Source of the DNA: an uncultured Bacteroidales bacterium
GTDB taxonomy: Bacteria; Bacteroidota; Bacteroidia; Bacteroidales; F082
Assembly (NCBI GenBank): GCA_947303335.1
Contig: CAMYYB010000002.1
Location: 36,890-100,889, forward strand
DNA: 64,000 nt
Direction: 5' to 3'
A model generated the notes under the pieces. The model was not told the DNA's origin and ran no database searches. It was given only the letters and a program-made list of their open reading frames with translations. How positions within the stretch are numbered: position 1 is the stretch's first letter; every line of letters begins with the position of its first letter. This document shows positions 18,666-28,700 of this stretch, piece by piece. The position numbers and the translations under genes were made by a program.

Positions 18666-20219
18666 TTATAAGTTCAGTCCCTTCACGTATTCCTCCCACA
18701 TCTCAAGCCGCTTGCCTTTCATCACACGCGGAAACTTGGTAGCTCCTCCCCACTTGCCAATTTTCTGTTCCATGAACTCGTAGAAATACTTGGTGGGCAA
18801 AACATCAATAAACAATTCCTTGATGGCTTGAGTGCGCTCCACTGCATAGTCATCATTGAGTCGGCACAAGTTTTCGTCAATCTTCCTGATGGCCAATGCC
18901 TTGTCGATAGTTTCGTCGCAACCCAGATACCAATGATGGGCATACATCGTATCGTGACGGATGCCCGCTACAGTAAACTCCGTGATGTTGACCCCCAACT
19001 CCTCCGCCATCATGTCGACAGCACGGGTCATGTTGTCTTGCGAAAGGTGTTCACCCGTGATGCTCAGAAACTGCTTGGTACGTCCCGTTATAACGATTTC
19101 GCAGTTTTTCTTGTTGAGGAAACGAATCGTGTCGCCGATGAGGTAACGCCATGTGCCTGCACAAGTGGTGAGCAAGATGGCATAGTCGACCCCTTCTTCC
19201 ACTTCCGAAAGCAACAACGTCTTGGGATTTGCAACGATGGTTCCGTCTTCATCAAAGTTCTCCTCGTTGAAAGGCACAAACTCGAAATAGATACCATTGT
19301 CGACCAATAGCTGCATAACACGTTTCTTCAGGTCAACCTGATAGGCAATATAGCCCTCAGAGGCCAAGTAACTCTCTACGTAAAGCACTTCCTTGCCGAA
19401 AATGCGCTCGAAGCTCTTCTCGTAAGGTGCAAAGGCCACACCGCTGTGGACGTAGACCATCAGATTGGGCCACAGGTCGTGAATAGTCTTCAGGTGATAT
19501 TCCTTGATGATGCGTTCCAACAGGATTTGCACCCATGCCGGCACACCCACAATAACGCCGATGTCCCACTTGGGGGCTTCCTTCACCATCAAATCCATTT
19601 TCTCAGCCCAGTCCTTCACCTTCGAAATCTTCTGTCCCGGTTTGTAGAACATATCGAACCAGCCCGGAATCTTGCCAGCAGAAATGCCCGAAAGGTCTCC
19701 AGCGTAATATCCAAACTCCTTGTTGTATTGCAAGTCGGTACTGCCGCCAATCATCAGCACACCTTTATTATAAAAGCCCACAGGAAAGTCGTAGCGGGTA
19801 GCTGAGACCAACTGACGAATCCCGGCACGGGTGATTGTATTGTTCAAAGCCCTCGTGATAGGGATATACTTGCTTGCCGCCTCAGAAGTGCCCGAACTGA
19901 GGGCGAAATACTTAATCTTGCCCGGCCAGGCGATGTTGCGCTTGCCTTGCAGGTTTAGGTACCACCATTCATCGTGCATTTTATTGTAGTCGAACACAGG
20001 GACGCGCTTGCGAAACTCTTCCAGAATATTCAGCGAGAGCAGTATTTCATCGAAATGATAGAACTTGCCGAACTCAGTGAACTGTGCCTTAACCAACAAC
20101 TTGCGCAGCTCACGCCGTTGTGCACGGAGGGGGTTAGTGGTGTTTTGCCGGATTTCCACCGGGATATTCTTGATTTCAGCGGCGGCTTTCACTATCGCGC
20201 CTAGAACAGGTATTGCCAT
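18666..20219 (-). CDS. GH3 auxin-responsive promoter family protein (acyl-adenylating type)
   Basis: IKYFALSSGTSEAASKYIPITRAL, YVESYLASEGYIAYQ, GDTIRFLNKKNCEIVITGRTKQFLSITGEHLS. Confidence 0.95.
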   Translation of the reverse strand: MAIPVLGAIVKAAAEIKNIPVEIRQNTTNPLRAQRRELRKLLVKAQFTEFGKFYHFDEILLSLNILEEFRKRVPVFDYNKMHDEWWYLNLQGKRNIAWPGKIKYFALSSGTSEAASKYIPITRALNNTITRAGIRQLVSATRYDFPVGFYNKGVLMIGGSTDLQYNKEFGYYAGDLSGISAGKIPGWFDMFYKPGQKISKVKDWAEKMDLMVKEAPKWDIGVIVGVPAWVQILLERIIKEYHLKTIHDLWPNLMVYVHSGVAFAPYEKSFERIFGKEVLYVESYLASEGYIAYQVDLKKRVMQLLVDNGIYFEFVPFNEENFDEDGTIVANPKTLLLSEVEEGVDYAILLTTCAGTWRYLIGDTIRFLNKKNCEIVITGRTKQFLSITGEHLSQDNMTRAVDMMAEELGVNITEFTVAGIRHDTMYAHHWYLGCDETIDKALAIRKIDENLCRLNDDYAVERTQAIKELFIDVLPTKYFYEFMEQKIGKWGGATKFPRVMKGKRLEMWEEYVKGLNL

Positions 20220-20244
20220 AGCTAAATTGTCTTGTTTTGGACTG

Positions 20245-20252
20245 CAAAGGTA
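20245..20252 (-). promoter_or_regulatory. -7 element TACCTTTG for GH3 gene
   Basis: CAAAGGTA on + strand upstream of 20219. Confidence 0.45.
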
Positions 20253-20293
20253 AACAAAATCGCCGAATTACCAATTCAACCCATATTATTCAC

Positions 20294-20301
20294 TATTTTT
20301 G
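20294..20301 (+). promoter_or_regulatory. -7 element TATTTTTG
   Basis: TAnnTTTG consensus upstream of the methyltransferase start 20326. Confidence 0.45.
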
Positions 20302-20325
20302 CCGAAAAATTCAGAACGTCCAATC

Positions 20326-21504
20326 ATGGAAGACCACTACCAACTCATCACAAAAACCGCCGCCGGACTGGAAGATGTCCTTGTCGACGAAATCAAGGCT
20401 TTAGGAGCCAAAAACGTGCGCCCCATGCACCGCGCCGTTATATGCGAAGGCAACAAGGAGCTGATGTACCGCATCAATTATGAGGTTCGCACCGCCCTGA
20501 AAGTATTGAAGCCCTTCAAGAGCTTCTTCGCCAAAAACGCCGACGACTTATATAAAAAGGTGCAGGAAATCAACTGGTGGGAGCTCATCCGCACCGACCA
20601 GACCTTCTGCATCGATGCCGTTACCAGCGGACGTTTCTTCACCCACTCGCAATATGCCAGCCTGAAGATGAAAGATGCTATCGTTGACCAATTCCGCGAT
20701 GTCTACGGTTTTCGTCCCAATATCAACACGTTGAATCCCGACTTGCGCATCAACCTGCATATCCGCGAGGACAAGGTGACCATCCTTTTCGACAGTTCAG
20801 GCGAGAGCTTGCACCATCGTGGTTATCGCAAACAAGTCGACAAAGCCCCGATGAACGAAGTGCTGGCTGCAGGCCTGATTCAACTTACAGGTTGGAAAGC
20901 CGACTGCAACTTCCTCGACTGCATGTGCGGCTCAGGAACCATCCCTATCGAGGCTGCTATGTATGCGATGAAGATTCCGGCAGGCTACTACCGCAAGGAG
21001 TTCGGCTTCATGAAGTGGGACGACTTCGATGCAGACCTTTGGAAACGCGTCAAGCAGGAAGCCGATAGCAAGATTTGTGACTTCGACTACGAGATTTGGG
21101 CCTCCGACCGCTCACCCAAAGCAGTCGCCATTGCTGAAGGTAACATCAACTACGCCCATTTGCAGCACGACATCCACCTGATGAAAAAGGACATGAATGA
21201 CCTCACCCCACCCGAAGGAGGCGGCATCGTCGTCATCAACCCGCCCTATGGCGACCGCCTTGAGGAAGACGACATCGACTCCCTCTACGAGGAGATTGGC
21301 CACACCTTGAAGCACAACTTCCAAGGATTCCGATGCTGGCTCATCACGGATGATGCTGTCGCTTTGCGTCACGTGGGATTGAAGCCTACGGTAAAGATTC
21401 CCGTTTGGAACGGGCCGTTGGAATGCCGCTTCGTCTGTTTCAATATCTTTGAAGGCTCACTGAAAGACATGAAAGCCCGCGAGGCAGAGGGAGGAGTAGA
21501 ATAA
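20326..21504 (+). CDS. THUMP domain class I SAM-dependent RNA methyltransferase (RlmL-like)
   Basis: THUMP region; FLDCMCGSGTIPIEAAM; IVVINPPYGDRL. Confidence 0.95.
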   Translation: MEDHYQLITKTAAGLEDVLVDEIKALGAKNVRPMHRAVICEGNKELMYRINYEVRTALKVLKPFKSFFAKNADDLYKKVQEINWWELIRTDQTFCIDAVTSGRFFTHSQYASLKMKDAIVDQFRDVYGFRPNINTLNPDLRINLHIREDKVTILFDSSGESLHHRGYRKQVDKAPMNEVLAAGLIQLTGWKADCNFLDCMCGSGTIPIEAAMYAMKIPAGYYRKEFGFMKWDDFDADLWKRVKQEADSKICDFDYEIWASDRSPKAVAIAEGNINYAHLQHDIHLMKKDMNDLTPPEGGGIVVINPPYGDRLEEDDIDSLYEEIGHTLKHNFQGFRCWLITDDAVALRHVGLKPTVKIPVWNGPLECRFVCFNIFEGSLKDMKAREAEGGVE

Positions 21505-21507
21505 GCC

Positions 21508-22389
21508 ATGCAGAATTTTAACTTACATACGCACAGCGTTTACAGTGACGGCAAGTCGCAACCCCGTGAAATTGTGGAAGAAGCCGTCCGTCAAGGATTC
21601 AGCACCTTGGGCTTTTCGGAGCACAGTCCCCTACCCTTCGACAACAATTTCTCTGTCAAGTCGGAAAATATGCCACAATATGTGACGGAAATCGCCCAGT
21701 TGAGGGAGGAATACAAGGGCAAAATCGATTTGTATTGTGCTTTGGAAGCAGACTACCTCACAGGCATTTCCGAGCCTTTTGCTGTCACCAAAGAGAAGTA
21801 TCATTTGGATTACCTGATTGGCGGAGTGCATCTAGTTGTCGATAAGGTCCCTGAGCCCGTCGAAGGACCGGCCCCAACCATCAACACCGATGAAATCTGG
21901 TTCATCGACGGTCCCAAGTGGGAGGTCTACGACGATGGTCTGCAACGTCTTTTCGGTGGTGACATCCGTCGTGCGGTGCGCCGCTTCTTTGAGCAGACCA
22001 ATGAGATGATTGAAAACGAGCCCTTTGACATCATCGCCCATTTCGATAAAATCAAGATGCACAACCGCGACAGGTATTTTCACGAAGACGAAACTTGGTA
22101 CCGACAGTTGGCCTTAGAAACCCTCGACCTCATCCGGCAGAAAGGCTTAGTGATGGAAGTCAACACGCGAGGCATCTACAAGAAACGCTATAACGGCTTC
22201 TATCCTTCCCCTTGGCTGATGGAAGAGGCCTGTAAGATAGGGATTCCTGCCATCATCTCCGCTGATGCCCACCACTTTAGCGAAATCTCCTTGGAGTTTG
22301 ATGCTGCTGAGGAAACTCTGAAACAGGCGGGCTATCGTAATGTGGTAAACCTCAAGGATGGGAAATGGGTCGAAGTGCCGTTTTCTTAG
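21508..22389 (+). CDS. PHP-family histidinol-phosphatase
   Basis: NLHTHSVYSDGKSQPREIVEEAVRQGFSTLGFSEHSPLPF; DIIAHFDKIK; ISADAHHFSEI. Confidence 0.92.
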   Translation: MQNFNLHTHSVYSDGKSQPREIVEEAVRQGFSTLGFSEHSPLPFDNNFSVKSENMPQYVTEIAQLREEYKGKIDLYCALEADYLTGISEPFAVTKEKYHLDYLIGGVHLVVDKVPEPVEGPAPTINTDEIWFIDGPKWEVYDDGLQRLFGGDIRRAVRRFFEQTNEMIENEPFDIIAHFDKIKMHNRDRYFHEDETWYRQLALETLDLIRQKGLVMEVNTRGIYKKRYNGFYPSPWLMEEACKIGIPAIISADAHHFSEISLEFDAAEETLKQAGYRNVVNLKDGKWVEVPFS

Positions 22390-22433
22390 GAGTGAGCAAG
22401 AAGTTATTTATTTACTGTGTTTTCCTGAAATCA

Positions 22434-22474
22434 CTTGACAAGTTTTTGCTGGTTAAACTGAATTGCTTGTCAAG
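22434..22474. terminator. Inverted repeat CTTGACAAG/CTTGTCAAG followed by TTTTC
   Basis: 9-bp perfect arms, 23-nt loop, downstream of histidinol-phosphatase. Confidence 0.35.
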
Positions 22475-22620
22475 TTTTCTGATACCGCACTGAATCACTT
22501 TTCTATCGGGATGACAATGCAGAGGCTTTCCTGAAAAATCAATGATTATGTGTATCTGAGAAAGATTATATTTTCAGCCTGCATTTTGACCGATACGCCT
22601 TATAATTCCTAAATTATTCC

Positions 22621-22628
22621 TATCTTTG
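22621..22628 (+). promoter_or_regulatory. -7 element TATCTTTG
   Basis: 20 bp upstream of the ATPase start. Confidence 0.5.
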
Positions 22629-22647
22629 CACCAAAATCAAGACAATC

Positions 22648-24222
22648 ATGGGAGCATATATCAATATCGGCAATGCCGGATTCCAAAGTGTAAGGAACGG
22701 CGAATATGTTGACAAGTCAGGCTTGATTGCCATAGTCAACAGCACACTTTTCACGGAACGACGCTTTAGTTGCGTCTCGCGCAGCCGACGTTTTGGCAAG
22801 TCGTTGGCGGCCAAGATGCTGTGCGCCTATTATGACCAGTCATGCGACTCGCGCAACCTGTTTGCCGATCTCGAAATAGCCTCTGACCCCTCGTTTGAGA
22901 AGCACCTGAACAAGTACCCCGTCATCTATCTTGATCTGACAAGTTTTATTGCTGACACGCATGATGACAACATAGTGGACAAAATGAATGACGCTATATT
23001 GGCTGATATTGCCAAGGCCTATCCTGATATTCCTGTAGAAGCAGGTGACAGGCTGATGGATTATCTTCTTCGTGTGATTGAAGTCATAGAGCAATCGTTT
23101 ATCTTCATTATCGATGAATGGGATGCCATTTGCCGAGAGTATGCACCTGGTACAAATGCGATGGATCGATACGTCGGTTGGTTGCGTCGGATGTTCAAGA
23201 GTCAGGACGCGGCCCGTGTTTTTGCCGGCGTCTACATGACAGGCATCCTGCCCATCAAGAAATACAAAACCGAGTCGGCGCTGAACAACTTCATTGAGTA
23301 TTCCATGGTGGAGCCTGTTGACATGGCTCCTTATTTCGGGTTTACCAAGGACGAGGTGATAGCCCTTGCCGAAAGGCATCGCATGGATTTTGACGAGCTG
23401 GAGAAGTGGTACGACGGCTATCAGATTGGCGACGAGCAGTCCATCTTCAATCCCAACTCGGTAATGCAGGCGCTCAGAAGCCGCCGATGCCGCAGCTTTT
23501 GGGCTTCCACCGGTGCCTACGACGCGGTGGCGCACTACATCCAGATGAACTATGAGGGGCTGAAGGACGACGTGGTGCGGATGCTGGCAGGCGGACGCTG
23601 TAAGGTCAATCCGACCAAATTCCAAAACGATATGTCTATTATCCGGAGTAAAGATGATGTGTTCACCGTACTCATTCATTTGGGTTACCTCAGCTACGAT
23701 TGGCACAAGAGTGAATGCTATATCCCCAACAAGGAAGTGGCAGGTGAAATGGTCAATGCCGTGGAAGCCAACAACTGGACTCACGTGGTAAAGGCAGTGG
23801 AAGCCTCGGAGCAACTGCTACAAGCCACACTCCGCGGTGATGAAGAGGCCGTTGCCCGTGGCGTGGATGCTGCTCACGACGAGAATACAAGCATATTGAG
23901 TTACAACGACGAAAACTCCTTAGCCTGTGTGCTGAGCATCGCCTATTATTATGCTTCCAACGACTACATCCTCCACCGCGAGTTGGCTACAGGTAAGGGC
24001 TTTGCAGACTTGGTGCTCATTCCTCGGAAGAATGTGGATTCACCCGCCATCATCATCGAGCTGAAATACGACAAGGCCGTTGACACCGCTATCGAGCAAA
24101 TCAAGCGCAGACAATATCCTGCCAAAGTGGCGCAGTATGCTGATGATTTGCTGCTTGTGGGGATTACCTACGAGCGGGATACCAAGTTGCATCGGTGCTG
24201 TATAGAGAAGTTAATGTTATGA
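22648..24222 (+). CDS. AAA-ATPase-like + PD-(D/E)XK nuclease-domain protein (PF09820/PF08011 type)
   Basis: SRSRRFGKSLAAKMLCAYYD, IDEWDAI, WYDGYQIG, and C-terminal GFADLVLIP...IIIELKYDKAVDTAIEQI. Confidence 0.9.
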   Translation: MGAYINIGNAGFQSVRNGEYVDKSGLIAIVNSTLFTERRFSCVSRSRRFGKSLAAKMLCAYYDQSCDSRNLFADLEIASDPSFEKHLNKYPVIYLDLTSFIADTHDDNIVDKMNDAILADIAKAYPDIPVEAGDRLMDYLLRVIEVIEQSFIFIIDEWDAICREYAPGTNAMDRYVGWLRRMFKSQDAARVFAGVYMTGILPIKKYKTESALNNFIEYSMVEPVDMAPYFGFTKDEVIALAERHRMDFDELEKWYDGYQIGDEQSIFNPNSVMQALRSRRCRSFWASTGAYDAVAHYIQMNYEGLKDDVVRMLAGGRCKVNPTKFQNDMSIIRSKDDVFTVLIHLGYLSYDWHKSECYIPNKEVAGEMVNAVEANNWTHVVKAVEASEQLLQATLRGDEEAVARGVDAAHDENTSILSYNDENSLACVLSIAYYYASNDYILHRELATGKGFADLVLIPRKNVDSPAIIIELKYDKAVDTAIEQIKRRQYPAKVAQYADDLLLVGITYERDTKLHRCCIEKLML

Positions 24223-24479
24223 TGATGATGCTTTTTTGATTGTTGGGGATTTCTAATTATCAAGAATTTGAGAATTAGAGAATTTTCTAATTTATTGATT
24301 ATATGATAGGTTATTCATAGTCTTTTTTTCTTATTTTTGCAATCGCAAACATCTCCTCAGAATGAGACAGGAGAATCCTTGTAACCGTCTGTTTCTCTGC
24401 AAAATACACTATACAGATAGACTTACTCCTTGATTCCTACCCATAACACACTCATTCACAATCCATTAAAGCATAAAAA

Positions 24480-24578
24480 ACAATAGCAACGCTATACCAA
24501 CGCTATAGTAAGCCTATAGCAAACCTATAGGCGCTTTCTGGTAACTTTGAGGTAACTTCGTGATAACTCTGTGATTCC
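24480..24578. repeat. 11-bp-period iteron-like degenerate array (~9 units)
   Basis: acaatagcaac gctataccaac gctatagtaag cctatagcaaa cctataggcgc tttctggtaac tttgaggtaac ttcgtgataac tctgtgattcc. Confidence 0.65.
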
Positions 24579-24948
24579 TCCCTGTGGGCAGGAAGAAAAC
24601 AGCGAGAGAACAGGGGGAGAACAGGGGGGAACAGGGGGCATCCTGTATACTGACTCGGTCATTTTAGTCATTTTAGTCATTAGTCAAAATGATTTGGCGA
24701 AATCGGCATAAAAAACCCGAAAACGATTTTGACCAAAACGACCATAATGACAGCGGTAGTTATAAAAGCCATGATAATCTACTGGATAACAGAGTTTTCC
24801 CATCGAGAACAGGCTCAATCCAAATGACGGCTGCTACAGTTGCTACAGTTGTTACAGTTAGTTTTACAGAGAGAACGGAACTAAAGTCCCACTGTCCCGA
24901 GTTCCCCCTTTGGGACAGCAAGACAGGACAGCCCGCGATAAAATAGGC

Positions 24949-25104
24949 TTAATGGATTGCCTGTTCAAAAGTTTCTACATTCACAATTTGACAGTTTCCG
25001 ACAGTTTTTAGGACCAATAAATCAGAATCGCCAGTTACCAAATAATCTGCATCAGCTTCAATGGCGAGTGCAAGCAAAAAGATAGCGTTCGTGTCTTGCG
25101 GATT
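24949..25104 (-). pseudogene. C-terminal remnant of a PIN-domain toxin
   Basis: Reverse-strand frame reads *NPQDTNAIFLLALAIEADADYLVTGDSDLLVLKTVGNCQIVNVETFEQAIH*; ALAIEADADYLVTGDSDLL is the typical PIN C-terminal half. Confidence 0.75.
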
Positions 25105-25288
25105 TCACTTCAGCTAAAATATCATCCTCTGAGATTTCGTCAGTACGAAAAACATCAAGGAAATACTCAAGTTCAGAACGGACGCTTTGTCGGATTAATG
25201 CTTTCCCGAGCTTCAGTTGTGAGCGCACGGGCATTTGCTGCAAGAGAAGCAACAACTGATTGTAACTGATGTCGATGGTTGCATTCAT
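25058..25288 (-). CDS. Antitoxin-like protein partnered with the PIN remnant
   Basis: MNATIDISYNQLLLLLQQMPVRSQLKLGKALIRQ...EISEDDILAEVKSARHERY; overlaps the PIN remnant in another frame. Confidence 0.65.
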   Translation of the reverse strand: MNATIDISYNQLLLLLQQMPVRSQLKLGKALIRQSVRSELEYFLDVFRTDEISEDDILAEVKSARHERYLFACTRH

Positions 25289-25382
25289 GATGAAATCCTT
25301 ATTTTGACTGCAAAAATAAACAAATTCCGACAACCGCAAGAATGATTCATGGTTTTTATTTGCGCAATTCCGAAAACATTCC

Positions 25383-25390
25383 TATTTTTG
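25383..25390 (+). promoter_or_regulatory. -7 element TATTTTTG with TTTG 20 nt upstream
   Basis: TTTGcgcaattccgaaaacattccTATTTTTG; precedes the structured RNA and FN3 gene. Confidence 0.6.
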
Positions 25391-25479
25391 CCACCGATAA
25401 TCAAACAAGAAGTCTAACTAAACGAAATAGCGAATGACCCCAAGGGCGTGAAGCCCAAGAAATAAAAAGGCATATTAAA

Positions 25480-25660
25480 ACAAAAGCGTTCGCTTAAGGG
25501 CTTGTTGCAGGGAACTTCGACAACTCTCCAGGTAATCACAAGCAAGTAAAGCAAAGCGCTCACGTGTTTTCGCGTGGGCTTTACTTGTATAGTTGTGATT
25601 ACCGGCAGTCGAAGGCCCCCTTAAGCAACTAAACGTTAGTAAAGCCTTCGTTTTATTGTC
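25480..25660 (+). ncRNA. Candidate rod-like structured RNA or long structured 5' leader
   Basis: Nested pairings: GCTTAAGGG (25492-25500)/CCCTTAAGC (25618-25626); CTTCGAC (25515-25521)/GTCGAAG (25608-25614); GGTAATCACAA (25531-25541)/TTGTGATTACC (25593-25603); AAGTAAAGC (25544-25552)/GCTTTACTT (25578-25586); CACGTG (25561-25566)/CGCGTG (25571-25576), loop TTTT. Confidence 0.7.
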
Positions 25661-25735
25661 CGTCGGGGAAAGCATTTAAAGCAGAAATCGTAGATTCAAC
25701 GTAGTTTAAACACTCACCTTTAAATATTTAAGTAT

Positions 25736-28700
25736 ATGAAATTAAAGTTTTTACAATTGAAAAAGGCACTATGTGCCGCTCTGCTGATGGCGTTCTTTGC
25801 GCCTTGGGCAGCACAAGCACAGGAAACTGTGACGATTGGAGAAGGTACCTCCAGTGGGAATAATTGCCCATTTGGTACTTACTACAACTACTCAATTACA
25901 GAACAGCTCTACACCGCCGAAGAGATTGGAATGGCAGGCGAAATCCTAAGCATTAGTTTCTACTATAATGGTACGGCTGCTAAGGATTTCCCAATTGATG
26001 TTTACATGCAAAACGTCAATGCTACCGACCTGTCAACAGGTATCAGTCTCACAGAGGCCGAACAAGTCTTTAGCGGTACGCTTTCTGTTACCACAAACGC
26101 AGGATGGGTGACCATCGTTCTTGACACGCCATTTTATTACGATGGAACATCGAACCTGTTGATTGGTTTCAACAAAGGCTATGTTTATTATTTTAGCGGT
26201 AATACATGGCGTTATACTTCCGCTAGTAATATGGCTCGTTATTCCCAAAATGACAACAATGCTTACAGCCTTTCTACGGTGCCAGGAACTGTAACTAACA
26301 ACCGTCCAAACATTCAAATTGAGATTGCTCCTGATAGTGGTTCCACTTGCCCCAAACCATACAATTTGGATGTCGCCTATGAAGGAGGCACCACGGCTAT
26401 TGTGACTTGGAACTCCAACAACTCCGTAGACCTCAAAGTGAATGGTACCGAATTTACAAATGTGACCAGTCCATACAATTTAGTCAACTTGGAACTGAAT
26501 AGAGTATACAATGTTGTGGCTCGAGCCAATTGTGGTGAAGGCGACTACAGTGAATGGACCAATGTTTTCAGTTTTGCTACTGCAGCTTGCCAAATCAGTG
26601 AGCAAATCCAGATTAGGTATGAACTTGTTGATGGTTATGGTGACGGCTGGAATAATTGCGCTATCAATGTGGTTGACGAAAACTGCAATACTATCGAGAC
26701 CCTGACCATCGAGTCTGGGAATTCAGCTACGGGTTACCTCTCCCTCTGCTCTGGAGCATATTATAGTTTTGAATGGATGAAAGGTAGTTATCCCGATGAG
26801 ACTTCCTGGACATTTTATGATACCAATGACGAGGATGTGCTTTTTTTGGGAAGTGGTAGCAGTAGCATGCAAACGGGAGACATCATCTATACAATGAATG
26901 CTGGTTCGTGTGCGCGTCCATCTGACCTCGTAGTTGAAGCCATCGACCCCTATTCTGTGACACTGGATTGGACTGAAAATGGAGAAGCTTCCGCTTGGGA
27001 GGTTGCCTACATGTCCATTGATGATAATGATTTCACGATTGTTTCGGCCAATAACTCCACTGATTTCACAATCCAAGACCTCAGCCCTCTGACAATTTAT
27101 ATATTTAAGGTGCGTGCCAACTGTGGCGCCGAAACAAGCATCTGGTCTTGCCCCGTCAACTTCACTACTCCCAATCCCTGTCAAGCTCCGACTGATATTA
27201 CGGTCAACTTCCTTGATGGTCATACTGCGATGGTGAGTTGGACCAGCGATGCTACGGCTTGGGATATTAAGGTTGGTACTGAAGTGACGGAAAACATTAC
27301 GAATCCATATATTTTAAACAATCTTGAGTTGGACACCGACTATCATGTGTGGGTGCGTTCCAATTGCGAAGGTGGTTCTATCAGCGGTTGGTCTAATATG
27401 GTCAGTTTCACTACGCCCCAAAGCATCCCGCTTGTTGAGCCTTTTGCCAACACGAGCATTCCATCTGGCTGGATTCGTTACAGCGGCCTACTTAGCGATG
27501 TTATAGCTGGTGGAACTTTGACTTCTACCACATCAGGATGGGGCTTCAATACGGGCAATGGTGTGTTTGATAACCATGCCATACTCAACATTTATAACAC
27601 CAACCGTAATTATTGGTTGGTTACTCCGAATATGGCATTTGATGAAAATGCTATACTTAGATTCGACTTGGCTTTGACTCAATATGACGGCACGCTACAG
27701 CCTGTAAGTCCCGGTCAGCAAGAAGACGACAAATTTGTAGTGCTTATCACTACCGATGGCGGTACGACTTGGGAAATTCTACGTCAGTGGGACAACGAAG
27801 GTTCTGAGTATGTGTATGACAATATAGCATGTTCTGCCACTGGCGAGGTTGTTGAAATTGACCTGAGCACTTATGTTGGACAAAGCATTGCTTTGGCTTT
27901 CTATGGAGAGTCCACTCAAAGCGGAGGCGATAACAACTTGCACATCGACAACGTGAACATCGATTTCAAGCCAGTATGCTGGGATATGAAAACACAGAAT
28001 GTCACTCTCAGCAATCTGGTGCCTCGTATGGTGACAGTAGGATGGGATGTCAATGGCGGTGCTATGGAATGGAAGGTTCAATGCAGCTCGGATGCTAATT
28101 TCGTTGATGACTTGCATGAAGCGATTGCAACTGCTCCAACATGGACCTATAATGACCTTGAACCCGAAACCAACTATTATGTTCGCGTTGCCCCCCTCTG
28201 CGTTGATGCCAACGATTATACACCTTGGTCAGAAGTGATCAGTTTTACTACGCCTATTGCTTGCCCCAAGCCGACAGACCTCACTGTCAGTGATGTCAAT
28301 GCATACGGTGCCACATTAGACTGGGAAGGCGAGAGCGAGAGCTATAATGTAATTTATAGATCGATTGTTTACGATGGTGAACAATTCGATGAAGGCGCAA
28401 TTCCCGAAGGCTGGAACAGGTACACTGGTTTATTGGAAGAAGTGTTGAATGGTACAACTACTCTGTCCTACGCTACCTCTGGTTGGAGCTTTGGTACAGC
28501 TAATGGTGTGTTCGATTCACACGCCCGTACGAATATCTATGGTAGCAGTTGGAATAAGTGGTTGGTGACCCCAACCCTTGAGATGGTAGATGATGTGCAA
28601 CTCTCCTTCGACTTGGCACTGACCGTTTACACCTCTGGTAGCAACGCCAGTCCTACGCCTGGTCAACAGGCTGACGATAAGTTTGTCGTGTTGATTACCA

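Noticed and set aside
24689-24946. 85-aa ORF as a gene
   Set aside because: Repetitive, no convincing start context or homology signal; kept only as part of the repeat-rich island.
25475-25675. 66-aa minus-strand ORF
   Set aside because: Coincides with the palindromic structured RNA region; hairpin-derived, no protein-like features.
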